Source: Robiginitomaculum sp. (lineage in GTDB: Bacteria; Pseudomonadota; Alphaproteobacteria; Caulobacterales; Maricaulaceae). Taken from it: 44,535 nucleotides of DNA. Below, piece after piece: positions 1 to 8,724 of this stretch. Within the stretch, counting starts at the first letter, position 1, and each line of letters begins with the position of its first letter. The notes beneath the pieces were generated by a model. That model ran no database searches. It was not told the DNA's origin and saw nothing but the letters and a program-made list of their open reading frames with translations. The position numbers were made by a program, and so were the translations under genes. The stretch spans positions 1-44,535 of the forward strand of contig JAESQN010000048.1 of assembly GCA_016765135.1 (NCBI GenBank), read 5' to 3'.

Positions 1-113
1 AAGCAAAAGGTAAGCCTCATAAGCAAGTCATGATTGCCGTAGCCAGGAAACTACTCCTAAGCGCAAATACAGTCCTGAAGAGAAATAAACCATGGGTAAT
101 TGAAATGAAATAA
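1..113 (+). CDS. IS110-family transposase, C-terminal tail (partial)
   Basis: An open frame entering from the left edge (first full codon at position 3) ends at TAA 111-113. Its 36 residues include GKPHKQVMIAVARKLL and end in NKPWVIEMK. This resembles the C-terminus of IS110/IS1111-type (DEDD) transposases, which typically read GK-x-K-x-x-x-x-A-x-x-RKLL followed by a P-W tail. The catalytic domains would lie outside the window, so it cannot be told whether the element is intact. It sits just upstream of a second transposase gene, marking this end as a mobile-element-rich edge. The identification rests on a short tail and is moderately sure. Confidence 0.6.
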   Translation, partial: AKGKPHKQVMIAVARKLLLSANTVLKRNKPWVIEMK

Positions 114-173
114 TACAGTTGCTACAAATAAATTACCACCTTGAAACATTCACCAAAATTCGTACCATGTACC

Positions 174-689
174 ATGTCAAATTATCGACGACTTTATGTG
201 CCGGGCGGGACGTATTTCTTTACTGTGAACTTGCAAAATCGGCGACAAACTTTGCTTGTAGATCATGTTGATATTTTGCGGGCCGTTTATGGGCGTGTGC
301 AAAAACGGTACCCGTTTGAGACTGTGGCAATTTGCATCCTGCCGGATCACCTGCATTGTGTTTGGGCACTCCCCGAAGGGGATGCGGATTTCTCCAAGCG
401 GTGGCGGTTAATTAAATCCGGGTTTTCCAAGGCGTTGTCGCAACAAGGCTTGGGTATTCAAGGCCGCCGCAAAGGGGAAAGCGGTGTTTGGCAACGTAGG
501 TTTTGGGAACATATGATTGACGGCAATACGGAATTGGATGATTATATCTCGTATATTTATTTCAACCCGGTCAAACATGGCTTGGTCGATGAAATTGAAG
601 ATTGGCCGTATTCATCATGGCATAAGCTGGAAGCCGATAATTACTTTAGCGGCAATACGATGTTCAAAAATTTGAAAACCGGTGAGTGA
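174..689 (+). CDS. REP-associated tyrosine transposase (RAYT, Y1/HUH family)
   Basis: A 171-residue single-domain Y1 transposase. It shows the HUH-type metal motif as PDHLH (H59, H61) followed by CVWALP, and the helix with the candidate nucleophilic tyrosine, SYIYFNPVKHGLV (Y127, with Y124 nearby), then WPYSS. This is the arrangement known for RAYT proteins, which cleave and join single-stranded REP sequences. An in-frame TTG lies upstream at 141, but ATG 174 begins the typical MSNYRR-x-Y-x-PG-x-TYFFT start and is preferred. A REP doublet starts 14 bases after the stop codon, the classic RAYT-REP arrangement, and three more doublets lie in the window. No truncation or missing key residue is seen, so it may be active. 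Confidence 0.93.
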   Translation: MSNYRRLYVPGGTYFFTVNLQNRRQTLLVDHVDILRAVYGRVQKRYPFETVAICILPDHLHCVWALPEGDADFSKRWRLIKSGFSKALSQQGLGIQGRRKGESGVWQRRFWEHMIDGNTELDDYISYIYFNPVKHGLVDEIEDWPYSSWHKLEADNYFSGNTMFKNLKTGE

Positions 690-702
690 GAGGCTAAGCC
701 CT

Positions 703-812
703 GTAGGGTGGATTAGCGTTTCTTGCGCGTAATCCACCTTTGGCAACCACCAAAAGGTGGATTACGGCTAAGAAGCCTAATCCACCCTACGGGGCTTGTA
801 ATCCACCTTTGG
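703..812. repeat. REP doublet family A, copy 1 (next to the RAYT gene)
   Basis: The 88-bp unit 703-790 begins GTAGGGTGGATTAG and ends with the exact reverse complement CTAATCCACCCTAC. Inside are GTAATCCACC and GGTGGATTAC, so the DNA can fold as two adjacent hairpins or one long one. A further partial half site, TAATCCACC, follows at about 800. The same architecture recurs at 6107-6192, 8626-8710 and 32733-32820. This copy is the only one touching the RAYT gene and the only one with an extra half site, which suits the resident, source-like copy. A short open frame running through it (723-929) is repeat sequence, not a gene. Confidence 0.88.
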
Positions 813-888
813 TTTGATGCTTGGCCATTGTATTTCAATCACCCACCCCCTATAACGCCCGCAAACCTACCAACACATAAGGAAACCC

Positions 889-1179
889 ATGAAAATACTT
901 GTTCGAAATTTGGCGCGGGCTACGACTGAGGAAAACCTTGGTGCGTTATTTGCAGCCTTCGGAGACGTGCAGTTTTGTAATTTGGTTTTGGATAAGGACA
1001 GCGGCGCGTCCAAGGGGTTCGGGTTTGTAGAAATGCCCAAAGCCGGGGCTGCGAAGGCTGCCATTAAAGCGCTTAACAATACTATGGTTGACGGCGCAAA
1101 AATCCGTGTGAAGCTCGCGCAAGCTAAGACGGATGCCTCCCAAATGCCGCCTCAAACATCCCCTCAAACATCTGAGTAA
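889..1179 (+). CDS. RRM-domain RNA-binding protein
   Basis: A 96-residue protein that is almost entirely one RNA recognition motif. RNP2 is ILVRNL (residues 3-8) and RNP1 is KGFGFVEM (42-49), with the conserved aromatic residues in place. A short Gln/Pro/Ser/Thr-rich tail follows. The start ATG has a good ribosome-binding site (AAGGAAA, 6 bases upstream). Small single-RRM proteins of this type are known in bacteria as putative RNA chaperones, often cold-responsive; the specific RNA target cannot be read here. It stands alone between the REP doublet and a hydrolase gene on the same strand. Confidence 0.9.
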   Translation: MKILVRNLARATTEENLGALFAAFGDVQFCNLVLDKDSGASKGFGFVEMPKAGAAKAAIKALNNTMVDGAKIRVKLAQAKTDASQMPPQTSPQTSE

Positions 1180-1211
1180 CGCCGAAAATTCTGACATTAT
1201 AGGACGCCCCC

Positions 1212-1943
1212 ATGAACATCACCACAAAGCCTTTCGAGTATAAAGACGGTAAAACCACATGTGTGGGTTATCTGGCTTGGGACGAGACATATGCCGATCC
1301 CAAACCTTGTGTTCTGGTTGGCCATGCCTGGGGTGGGTGTGACGGTTTTGCCCAGAGCAAAGCCGTGCAAATGGCGGCCCAGGGTTATGTCGGCATTGCT
1401 ATTGATGTGTACGGCGACGGCAAGACGGGCGCGGGGCCAGAGGAAAACGAAGCCCTGATGACGCCGTTTATAAACGACCGCAAAATGCTGTTGAAACGGC
1501 TGAAAGCGGCCGTGAAAGCCGCGAAAGCGCTGGAGCAAGTGGATGCAACGGCGCTGGCCATGATGGGGTATTGCTTCGGCGGGCTGTGCGCTCTTGATCT
1601 GGCGCGTTCAGGCGTTGACCTCAAGGCAGCCATCAGCTTTCACGGGCTTTTCAACGGAAACGGCTTGCCGCCCAAAAAGATCAAAGCCAGTGTTCTGGCC
1701 CTACACGGTTGGGACGACCCTATGGTACCCCCCGCCGCCGTCACAGAGCTGGGCATTGAGCTCACCAAAGCCAAATGCGACTGGCAAATCCACGCTTACG
1801 GCGACACAAAACACGCCTTTATGGTCGAAGGTGCCAATGACCCCAAAAACGGCATCCAGTACAACGCGGTCGCAGAACGTCGCGCCTGGGCCGCAGCACT
1901 GGATTTGTTGGCCGAGAAATTTGATCTGCACGGGGTTGGGTAG
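1212..1943 (+). CDS. Dienelactone hydrolase family protein
   Basis: A 243-residue alpha/beta hydrolase of the dienelactone hydrolase (DLH) family. The nucleophile elbow is GYCFGG with Cys121; candidate triad partners are Asp169 in GWDDP and His201 in TKHAF, the usual DLH Cys-Asp-His set. Length and layout match the family, which hydrolyses cyclic esters or lactones. No chlorocatechol-pathway neighbours are present, so the substrate is unknown. It has no signal peptide and is probably cytosolic. The start ATG follows AGGA at 1201-1204. It is 32 bases downstream of the RRM gene and convergent with the next gene, leaving only three bases between stops. Confidence 0.92.
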   Translation: MNITTKPFEYKDGKTTCVGYLAWDETYADPKPCVLVGHAWGGCDGFAQSKAVQMAAQGYVGIAIDVYGDGKTGAGPEENEALMTPFINDRKMLLKRLKAAVKAAKALEQVDATALAMMGYCFGGLCALDLARSGVDLKAAISFHGLFNGNGLPPKKIKASVLALHGWDDPMVPPAAVTELGIELTKAKCDWQIHAYGDTKHAFMVEGANDPKNGIQYNAVAERRAWAAALDLLAEKFDLHGVG

Positions 1944-1946
1944 CGG

Positions 1947-2330
1947 TTAACCCGCCTCTTTCCGCCCCTCTCGCCGCCAAGCCCAATATGCTGCTATCAC
2001 TGCGACGATTTCCATACCCAAAAATATATACACATATTTGTTTGGGTCGCCGTCTATGGCGATGCCGAGTATGCGGGCGGCTGTGATGCTTGTTAGCGTC
2101 AGGAGGGCGGCGAACAATCCGATTTTCAAGTTGTTCTTGAGACAATAAAACAAAAACAAACCAAACCCGAGGCTGAAACCGCCATAAGTCGTGCGCACAT
2201 CAATGGCGGCACTGGTGGTCGGGAATGTAGCATCTGTGAACATCTCGAAAAATATATGCGGCGCGAAAATAAAGCTCAGCCCGAACGCGGTCGATATCAG
2301 CGCAATAATAAATAAAATCGATTTTGTCAT
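1947..2330 (-). CDS. DUF4345-like small integral membrane protein
   Basis: A 127-residue, very hydrophobic protein with about four membrane segments: an N-terminal one within residues 1-25, two around 45-85, and one near 100-118 before a basic tail WRREGRKEAG. The RTTYGGFSLGFGLFLF segment in the middle is typical of the DUF4345 family. The function of that family is unknown to me. It reads toward the DLH gene and ends three bases from it. Its codon use and base composition look like the flanking genes. The family call is by resemblance only. Confidence 0.7.
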   Translation of the reverse strand: MTKSILFIIALISTAFGLSFIFAPHIFFEMFTDATFPTTSAAIDVRTTYGGFSLGFGLFLFYCLKNNLKIGLFAALLTLTSITAARILGIAIDGDPNKYVYIFLGMEIVAVIAAYWAWRREGRKEAG

Positions 2331-2445
2331 TTACACAGTCTGCACGGAATGCCTTTTTTGGCAAGGGGTTAGGCCCTAATTTTCTCTTGACTCGTATGTA
2401 TTTCCTTTATAGAACAAATCATGAACATATAAATGGGAGTAAATT

Positions 2446-2538
2446 ATGAAACAAATAGCTATAGACATTGGTAGCGGTATGGTACTTGGTGGATTCGTGA
2501 TTGTGATGAGCGTCTGGATGATGGTCTTGGGCGGTTAA
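2446..2538 (+). CDS. Putative 30-residue membrane peptide
   Basis: ATG 2446 to TAA 2536-2538 encodes 30 residues. A short polar start (MKQIAIDIGSG) is followed by an uninterrupted hydrophobic stretch, VLGGFVIVMSVWMMVLGG, long enough to span a membrane once. GGGAG lies six bases before the ATG. The stop is 17 bases before the dnaE start, so the two may share a transcript. I do not recognise a family. A chance open frame is possible at this length; the ribosome-binding site and the clean single membrane segment are the arguments for a gene. Confidence 0.42.
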   Translation: MKQIAIDIGSGMVLGGFVIVMSVWMMVLGG

Positions 2539-2555
2539 AAACTTGAGGGTGACGG

Positions 2556-5500
2556 GTGCCGGAAAAACAACCAAATAAAAGACATGCCAAGTCAAAGAGA
2601 GTGTCGGGGTTTGTGCCTTTGCGGTGCCGTACGCCCTATTCCTTGCTGGAGGGGGCAACCAAAATTGACGAGTTGACGGCACGCCTTCGCGAGTGGCGTA
2701 TCCCGGCGGCGGGCCTGACCGATACCAATAATATATGTGCGTCTCTGGAGTATTCCCAAGCCATGTGCGCAGCCGGTATTCAGCCGATTATTGGCTGCAC
2801 ATTGATGGTGGATTTGGGGGAGGATGATCAAACCCTCAATCCAAATCCTCACGGTGGCAGAGAACTGTCGGGTACGATTGTATTTTTGGCCCAAAATGAA
2901 CAAGGTTATAGCAATCTTTTGAAACTGTCTTCCTCAGCGTTTCTTGACGCAGAGGCTACGGATTTACCCCACATAAAAATCACCCAGCTACAAGAACTAA
3001 GCGAAGGCTTGATTGTGCTTACGGGCGGTATGGACGGGTTTATCAATAAGCTGATTTGTGCAGGACAGGAAGAACAGGCCAAGGACTGGCTGGCGAAGCT
3101 GGCGAAGTGGTTCCCCCAGCGTTTGTATATAGAGCTTCAACGCCACGACTTGCCCCAGGAAAAAAAGGCCGAGCCGCATTTGATCGACTTTGCTTACGCT
3201 ATGGATTTGCCGCTCGTGGCTACCAATGAACCTTATTTTCTCGACCCGGATATGCACAAGGCCCATGATGCGCTTTTGGCCATATCCGAGGCCAGCTATG
3301 TGCTGGAGCCGGATCGCCGCCATGTTTCGCCCGAGCATTATTTAAAAATGCCGGAAGTCATGGAGGAGTTGTTTAAAGACATTCCCGAAGCCATTGAAAA
3401 CACTGTGAACATTGCGAAAAGATGTGCCTTTCAAAGCCCGAAACGTGAGCCGATTTTGCCGGGGTTTGGGGACGGGACGACCAGCGAGACCGATATGTTG
3501 GCCGAGCAGGCACTGGCCGGGCTGGAGGCAAGGCTGGCGCAAGCCGAGCCAGCCACCGCACGGGAAGACTATTTTGAGCGGTTGGATTTTGAGCTTAATG
3601 TCATTAACAAAATGGGCTTTCCCGGTTATTTCCTCATCGTTTCAGATTTTATCAAATGGGCCAAGGACGAGAAAATTCCAGTCGGGCCGGGGCGGGGTTC
3701 GGGGGCTGGCTCGGTCGTTGCCTGGGCTTTGCTCATTACGGATTTGGATCCGCTTCGTTACGGTTTGCTGTTCGAGCGATTTTTGAACCCCGAACGTATA
3801 TCCATGCCCGATTTCGATATCGACTTTTGCCAGGAACGGCGCGGCGAAGTTATTCGTTATGTGCAGGATAAATACGGCGAAGAACAAGTGGCGCATATTA
3901 TCACATTTGGGACGCTGCAAGCCCGCGCCGTGGTGCGCGATGTTGGGCGGGTGTTGCAAATGCCCCTCGGGCAGGTGGACAGGTTGGCCAAGCTGGTGCC
4001 GTCCAATCCGGCAAACCCGGTTAGTCTTTCCGAAGCCATCAATATAGAACCGGCCTTGCAACGTGAACGTGACAACGAACCCGCCGTGCAAGAGCTTCTG
4101 ACCATTGCTCTGCAACTCGAAGGTCTGTACCGCAATGCCTCGACCCACGCGGCGGGGGTGGTGATTGGCGACCGGCCTTTGGCGGAATTGGTGCCGCTTT
4201 ACCGCGATCCGCGCTCCGAAATTCCGGCCACCCAATTTACGATGAAATGGGTCGAGAAAGCCGGCCTAGTCAAGTTCGATTTTCTGGGCCTTAAAACCCT
4301 GACGGTGATTGACCGCGCACTCAAATATCTCAAAAAGCAAGGCATAGATCTGGATTTGGACGCCGCGCCTGTTGACGACGAAAAATCCTATAAACTCCTG
4401 GAGCAGGGTCTGTCCCAGGGCATATTCCAGTTGGAAAGCTCGGGCATGCGCGATACTTTGCGCAAGATGGCCCCCAATTCTATTGAAGAATTAACCGCGA
4501 TCATCTCGCTTTATCGTCCCGGCCCCATGCGCAATATTCCGGAATATATCGAGCGCAAATTTGGCCGCAACCCGATCAGCTATCCCCATGACAGTCTTGA
4601 GGAGATACTCAAGGAAACCTACGGGATTATTATCTACCAGGAACAGGTGATGCAAATCGCCCAGGTCTTGTCGGGGTATTCCCTCGGCGAAGCGGACGTG
4701 TTGCGCCGGGCTATGGGCAAAAAGGATAAAGCCGAAATGGCGCGCCAAGAGGCCCGTTTTGTTGACGGGGCCGCAGAAAACGGCGTCAAAAACGTGCTTG
4801 CGCGGCAAATATTTGAACTGGTCAATGAATTTGCTGGCTACGGGTTTAACAAATCCCACGCGGCTGCTTACGCGATGATTTCGTTTCGCACGGCCTATCT
4901 GAAAGCCCATCACCCGGTGGAGTTTCTCGCCGCTTCCATGAGCCTTGATGTTTCCAATGTGGAAAAATTGTCGCTCTTTGCCAAAGAAGCCGGGCGTATG
5001 GGTGTCGAGATCGCACCGCCCTGCGTCAATCACAGCTTTGCTGATTTCGAGGTGCAAGCCAATTCTGATGGTACAAGTGGCAAGATATTATATGCGCTGG
5101 GGGCCGTCAAAAATGTTGGGCTGGAAGCCATGCGGCATTTGGTGGCCGTACGCCAAGAGGGCGGGCCGTTTACAGATTTGTTCGACTTTGCGCGCCGGGT
5201 CGATACCCGCATTGTCAATAAACGCGCCTATGAAAACTTGGCCCGGGCTGGCGGGTTTGACGGCTTGGAGCCGAACCGGGCCAGAACCCATGCGTCTGCC
5301 GCCGTGCTATTGTCTATCGGAGCCCGCGCCGCCGAAGAACGTAATTCTACCCAGGTCAATCTGTTTGGTGATGCGCAGGAGGCCATGGCGGAGCCGGAAT
5401 TGCCAATGGTCGAGCCCTGGGGTGTCGTTGAAAAATTGGATCAGGAACTGGGCGCAGTTGGTTATTATCTAAGCGGGCATCCTCTCGAGACCCAACAAGA

Positions 5501-6074
5501 GGCGCTGAAACGGCGAAAAGTCGTCTATATAGAAGACGCCGACGCCGTCTATGTGCGCGGCGGGCGGGTTGTCCGTATGGCGGGGGTGTTACACAAGCGC
5601 CAGGAACGCATTTCCCAGCGCACCAAGAAACGCTTTGCTTATTTGAATTTATCTGATCCAACTGGTGAGTATGAGGTGTTTATCGGAGAAGATTTGCTGG
5701 TCAGTTCGCGCAGTTTATTGCAAGCGGGGACGCTGCTGGAATTACAGATTAAACTGGATATGCGCGACGGCGAAATACGGCTGACGGCCAATGCCATTAA
5801 GCCGCTAGCTGAAGCGTCCGGTGCGGATATTGCCCCTAAAGTCCGGGGCCTGGATGTGTATATCCGCAATGCCGAGACTCTTGAAGCCCTCAAGAAATGC
5901 ATAGCAGGGCTTGAGAGTGCGCCGGTAAAAGGCAAGGGGAAAATGAACATCATAGTACCCGTTGAGGACAACCGCGAAATCGCCCTGAAACTACCTGGGA
6001 AATACGGCCTGGACGCCAGTTATCAAGCTGCCCTGAAAGCCGTAGGCGGTGTGGAGAAAATTAGCGAGTTTTAG
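2556..6074 (+). CDS. dnaE: DNA polymerase III subunit alpha
   Basis: A 1172-residue DnaE-type replicative polymerase, the catalytic subunit of the holoenzyme. In order: a PHP domain from about residue 20 (start FVPLRCRTPYSLLEG), the palm with GPGRGSGAGS and MPDFDIDFC (aspartates 421 and 423), the third catalytic aspartate in VKFDFLGL (575), the finger region with YQEQVM and GYGFNKSHAAAYA, and a C-terminal OB-fold region. The PHP motif has Pro and Arg where active versions carry His-x-His, so its metal site is probably dead, as in E. coli DnaE. The start is GTG after GAGGGTGA; no better ATG fits the family's N-terminus. It is followed by REP doublet 2 and then rpsB. Confidence 0.98.
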   Translation: MPEKQPNKRHAKSKRVSGFVPLRCRTPYSLLEGATKIDELTARLREWRIPAAGLTDTNNICASLEYSQAMCAAGIQPIIGCTLMVDLGEDDQTLNPNPHGGRELSGTIVFLAQNEQGYSNLLKLSSSAFLDAEATDLPHIKITQLQELSEGLIVLTGGMDGFINKLICAGQEEQAKDWLAKLAKWFPQRLYIELQRHDLPQEKKAEPHLIDFAYAMDLPLVATNEPYFLDPDMHKAHDALLAISEASYVLEPDRRHVSPEHYLKMPEVMEELFKDIPEAIENTVNIAKRCAFQSPKREPILPGFGDGTTSETDMLAEQALAGLEARLAQAEPATAREDYFERLDFELNVINKMGFPGYFLIVSDFIKWAKDEKIPVGPGRGSGAGSVVAWALLITDLDPLRYGLLFERFLNPERISMPDFDIDFCQERRGEVIRYVQDKYGEEQVAHIITFGTLQARAVVRDVGRVLQMPLGQVDRLAKLVPSNPANPVSLSEAINIEPALQRERDNEPAVQELLTIALQLEGLYRNASTHAAGVVIGDRPLAELVPLYRDPRSEIPATQFTMKWVEKAGLVKFDFLGLKTLTVIDRALKYLKKQGIDLDLDAAPVDDEKSYKLLEQGLSQGIFQLESSGMRDTLRKMAPNSIEELTAIISLYRPGPMRNIPEYIERKFGRNPISYPHDSLEEILKETYGIIIYQEQVMQIAQVLSGYSLGEADVLRRAMGKKDKAEMARQEARFVDGAAENGVKNVLARQIFELVNEFAGYGFNKSHAAAYAMISFRTAYLKAHHPVEFLAASMSLDVSNVEKLSLFAKEAGRMGVEIAPPCVNHSFADFEVQANSDGTSGKILYALGAVKNVGLEAMRHLVAVRQEGGPFTDLFDFARRVDTRIVNKRAYENLARAGGFDGLEPNRARTHASAAVLLSIGARAAEERNSTQVNLFGDAQEAMAEPELPMVEPWGVVEKLDQELGAVGYYLSGHPLETQQEALKRRKVVYIEDADAVYVRGGRVVRMAGVLHKRQERISQRTKKRFAYLNLSDPTGEYEVFIGEDLLVSSRSLLQAGTLLELQIKLDMRDGEIRLTANAIKPLAEASGADIAPKVRGLDVYIRNAETLEALKKCIAGLESAPVKGKGKMNIIVPVEDNREIALKLPGKYGLDASYQAALKAVGGVEKISEF

Positions 6075-6106
6075 AATTGTGGCTATAGCGAGTGAAACAA
6101 AACCTT

Positions 6107-6192
6107 GTAGGGTGGATTAGCGCTTTCTTGCGCGTAATCCACCGTCGGTGTGTGCCAAAGGTGGATTACGCTAAAAGGCTAATCCACCCTAC
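6107..6192. repeat. REP doublet family A, copy 2 (dnaE-rpsB gap)
   Basis: An 86-bp copy with the same terminal inverted repeat (GTAGGGTGGATTAG / CTAATCCACCCTAC) and inner GTAATCCACC / GGTGGATTAC pair. It starts 32 bases after the dnaE stop and ends 32 bases before the rpsB promoter candidate. It could act as a transcript-end stabiliser for dnaE, as REP sequences are known to do; that role is inferred. Confidence 0.88.
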
Positions 6193-6224
6193 GGGACTAC
6201 GGGAAATTAGGCTGATTTTCCCCC

Positions 6225-6252
6225 TTGCCAGCCGTAATTTACCTGCTATATA
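6225..6252 (+). promoter_or_regulatory. Candidate sigma70-type promoter for rpsB-tsf
   Basis: TTGCCA (6225-6230), 16 bases, then TATATA (6247-6252). It would leave an rpsB leader of about 115 bases, long enough to hold an autoregulatory structure of the kind known for S2 operons; no specific leader fold was verified. Confidence 0.5.
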
Positions 6253-6375
6253 GCGCACAAATTCGCAGAGCGGGGAATGGCGGCTACACACATGTAGTTT
6301 GTCTTTCCGGTGAAAACTGGCAATTGTGCCTGTTTTCTCTCCCCCGTTCGAGGCCAACCGGAGAAGGAGAAACCC

Positions 6376-7530
6376 ATGGCACTACCAGAATTTTCCATGC
6401 GTCAGCTTTTGGAAGCAGGCGTTCATTTTGGACATCAAACCCATCGTTGGAACCCGAAAATGGCACCCTATATCTTTGGGTCACGTTCCAATATTCATAT
6501 TCTTGATCTGTCCCAGACGGTTCCGCTTTTGCACCAGGCTATGGTGAAAATGCGTGATGTTGCTGCTGGCGGCGGTCGTATTTTATTTGTTGGCACCAAG
6601 CGCCAAGCATCTGATGCTGTGAAAGAATCTGCTACACGTTGCGCCCAATATTATGTTAATCACCGCTGGCTTGGTGGCATGTTGACCAATTGGCAAACCA
6701 TTTCTAACTCAATTGCCCGTCTGCGTGAGCTTGAAACCATGTTAGAAAATGTTGAGCAGTCCGGTTTGACCAAGAAAGAATTGTTGAAGCTGACCCGCGA
6801 AAAAGACAAGCTTGACCGCGCCTTGGGCGGCATTAAGGACATGGGCAAAATCCCTAATCTGATGTTTGTGATCGACACCACCAAAGAAACCATTGCCATT
6901 AAAGAGGCCCGTAAATTGGGCATTCCGGTGATTGCGCTCCTCGATACCAATTGTAATCCTGACGATGTTGATATGCCTATTCCGGGCAATGACGATGCGG
7001 TTCGCTCTATCACATTGTTCTGTGATTTGATGGCCGATGCCATTCTCGACGGTATGACTGAAGGCGCGATTGCTGCCGGTGTTGATATCGGCGCGGCCGA
7101 AAACCCGGTTGAAACTGCAATCGCGGTTGATGTGCCAGCTCCTGTGAAAGAAGAAGCAAAGGTAGAAACGCCGGCTCCTGCGAAAGAAGAAGTAAAGGCA
7201 GAAACGCCTGCTCCTGCACCTGAAGTGGCAAAAGAAGAAACCAAAGCCGAAGCTCCTAAAGAGACACCCGCCAAAGAAGAAGCGCCTGCCGAAACGCCGG
7301 ACGATATTTCTTTGATCGACGGCATTGGTCCGATCTTCAAGAAAAAGCTGGAAGGAGAAGGCATCAAGACTTTGACACAAATCGCCGAGTTTGATGCAAA
7401 AGCCATTGAGGCCCTGGACGAAAAACTTGAGCTTAAAGGTAAAATCGTTTCGGGTGAGTGGGTTGAACAGGCCAAAGAAATATTGGCTGGCAAACCGCCC
7501 CGCGCCAAAAGCGACGCCGCCAGAGCATAG
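6376..7530 (+). CDS. rpsB: 30S ribosomal protein S2 with C-terminal extension
   Basis: A 384-residue S2. The first roughly 245 residues are ordinary S2: the start [20 protein letters not shown], then [10 protein letters not shown], and the nucleotide-fold end with [11 protein letters not shown]. Usual S2 length is about 240-260. Here the chain continues with an Ala/Lys/Glu/Pro linker (about 250-305) made of near repeats of ETPAPAKEE, then a compact domain (about 309-370) reading [19 protein letters not shown] and [11 protein letters not shown]. That pattern matches the helix-hairpin-helix-like module attached to several alphaproteobacterial proteins. ATG 6376 follows GAAGGAGA; an upstream in-frame start at 6310 lacks S2 homology. 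It heads an rpsB-tsf unit. Confidence 0.97.
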   Translation: MALPEFSMRQLLEAGVHFGHQTHRWNPKMAPYIFGSRSNIHILDLSQTVPLLHQAMVKMRDVAAGGGRILFVGTKRQASDAVKESATRCAQYYVNHRWLGGMLTNWQTISNSIARLRELETMLENVEQSGLTKKELLKLTREKDKLDRALGGIKDMGKIPNLMFVIDTTKETIAIKEARKLGIPVIALLDTNCNPDDVDMPIPGNDDAVRSITLFCDLMADAILDGMTEGAIAAGVDIGAAENPVETAIAVDVPAPVKEEAKVETPAPAKEEVKAETPAPAPEVAKEETKAEAPKETPAKEEAPAETPDDISLIDGIGPIFKKKLEGEGIKTLTQIAEFDAKAIEALDEKLELKGKIVSGEWVEQAKEILAGKPPRAKSDAARA

Positions 7531-7592
7531 CTTCAGGGCATAACAAAAGCGTTTAGAGCCTAAAATCAAGACGGTTCAAGCTATTGAATTGC

Positions 7593-7616
7593 GGGCAAAG
7601 ATATCCATCTTTGCCC
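7593..7616 (+). promoter_or_regulatory. Perfect 10-bp hairpin between rpsB and tsf (attenuator-like)
   Basis: GGGCAAAGAT, a four-base loop, then ATCTTTGCCC. No T run follows, so it is not a full intrinsic terminator. An attenuating structure between S2 and EF-Ts genes is known in E. coli, and this could play the same part in setting the S2:EF-Ts ratio; that is inference. Confidence 0.5.
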
Positions 7617-7672
7617 CATATTCTAAACATAGGGCCGCTACATTTACGGCCAACAAATTTACGGAGAGCATA

Positions 7673-8611
7673 ATGGCTATGATTACAGCAGCGTTGGTAA
7701 AAGAACTGCGCGAAAAAACATCTGCAGGCATGATGGACTGCAAAAAAGCCCTGACGGCTACGGACGGCAATATTGAAGATGCGGCGGATTGGTTGCGCAA
7801 AAAAGGTATTGCCAAAGCGTCCAAGAAATCTGGTCGCATCGCGTCCGAAGGTTTAATCGGCCTTGGCCAAGGAAATGGTCAAGACGGCACTACATCTGCA
7901 TTGGTTGAAGTTAATTCCGAAACCGATTTTGTGGCGCTGAACGAAGAATTTCAGGGCATGGTACGCGAAATTGCCGCTTTGTCCGTGGGTTCAAACAGTG
8001 ATGTGGAGGTTTTGGCCGCCATGAATACATCTGCGGGTAAAACCGTGGCGGCAACGATCACTACCCTGATTTCAAAAATCGGCGAAAACATGAATTTGCG
8101 CCGCACATCTGCCCTCAGTGTGGATAAGGGCGTGGTTGCCGGGTATTTGCACAACAGTGTTGCGGATAGTCTTGGTAAAATTGGCGTGTTGATAGCACTC
8201 GAATCGGACGCTGATGCAGAAGCTTTGATTGCGCTTGGCAGAAAGCTAGCCATGCATGTTGCGGCCACATCGCCGCTGTCTCTCAGTGTTGATGATATGG
8301 ACGCAGCGGTCGTGAAGAAAGAGCGTGATGTGTTGTCCGAGCAAGCCCGTGCGTCTGGTAAACCTGAAAATATCATTGAAAAAATGGTTGATGGCCGGAT
8401 GCAAAAGTTCTTCAAAGAATCCGTTTTGCTCAACCAGATGTTTGTTATGGACCCGGACCGTACTATCGCAAAGGTTATCGAAGACGAAGCCAAATCCTTG
8501 GGCGCGTCTATTGAAATGACAGCATTTGTGCGGATGCAACTTGGTGAGGGTATTGAGAAAAAAGTCGAAGACTTTGCCGCCGAAGTTGCTGCTACTTTGG
8601 GCGACGCTTAA
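7673..8611 (+). CDS. tsf: Elongation factor Ts
   Basis: A 312-residue EF-Ts, the guanine-nucleotide exchange factor for EF-Tu. The N-terminal UBA-like domain reads MITAALVKELREKTSAGMMDCKKAL, a near-consensus start. The exchange core follows with NSETDFVALNEEF (the TDFV motif that touches EF-Tu), and the C-terminal module ends at about residue 310. ATG 7673 follows GGAGAG; an earlier in-frame start at 7589 would add 28 residues not found in the family and would overlap the intergenic hairpin. It is 142 bases downstream of rpsB. REP doublet 3 begins 14 bases after the stop. Confidence 0.97.
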   Translation: MAMITAALVKELREKTSAGMMDCKKALTATDGNIEDAADWLRKKGIAKASKKSGRIASEGLIGLGQGNGQDGTTSALVEVNSETDFVALNEEFQGMVREIAALSVGSNSDVEVLAAMNTSAGKTVAATITTLISKIGENMNLRRTSALSVDKGVVAGYLHNSVADSLGKIGVLIALESDADAEALIALGRKLAMHVAATSPLSLSVDDMDAAVVKKERDVLSEQARASGKPENIIEKMVDGRMQKFFKESVLLNQMFVMDPDRTIAKVIEDEAKSLGASIEMTAFVRMQLGEGIEKKVEDFAAEVAATLGDA

Positions 8612-8625
8612 GGTAAAAAAGTCCT

Positions 8626-8710
8626 GTAGGGTGGATTAGCGCTCTTGCGCGTAATCCACCGTGCGGCGAACACCAATGGTGGATTACGCCAAGAGGCTAA
8701 TCCACCCTAC
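8626..8710. repeat. REP doublet family A, copy 3 (tsf-pyrH gap)
   Basis: An 85-bp copy with the same outer and inner inverted repeats as copies 1, 2 and 4, placed directly behind tsf. It separates the tsf and pyrH transcription units. Confidence 0.88.
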
Positions 8711-8724
8711 AGATTTAAATTCCC

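Noticed and set aside
723-929. A short plus-strand frame through REP copy 1
   Set aside because: It consists of the repeat and then overlaps the start of the RRM gene.
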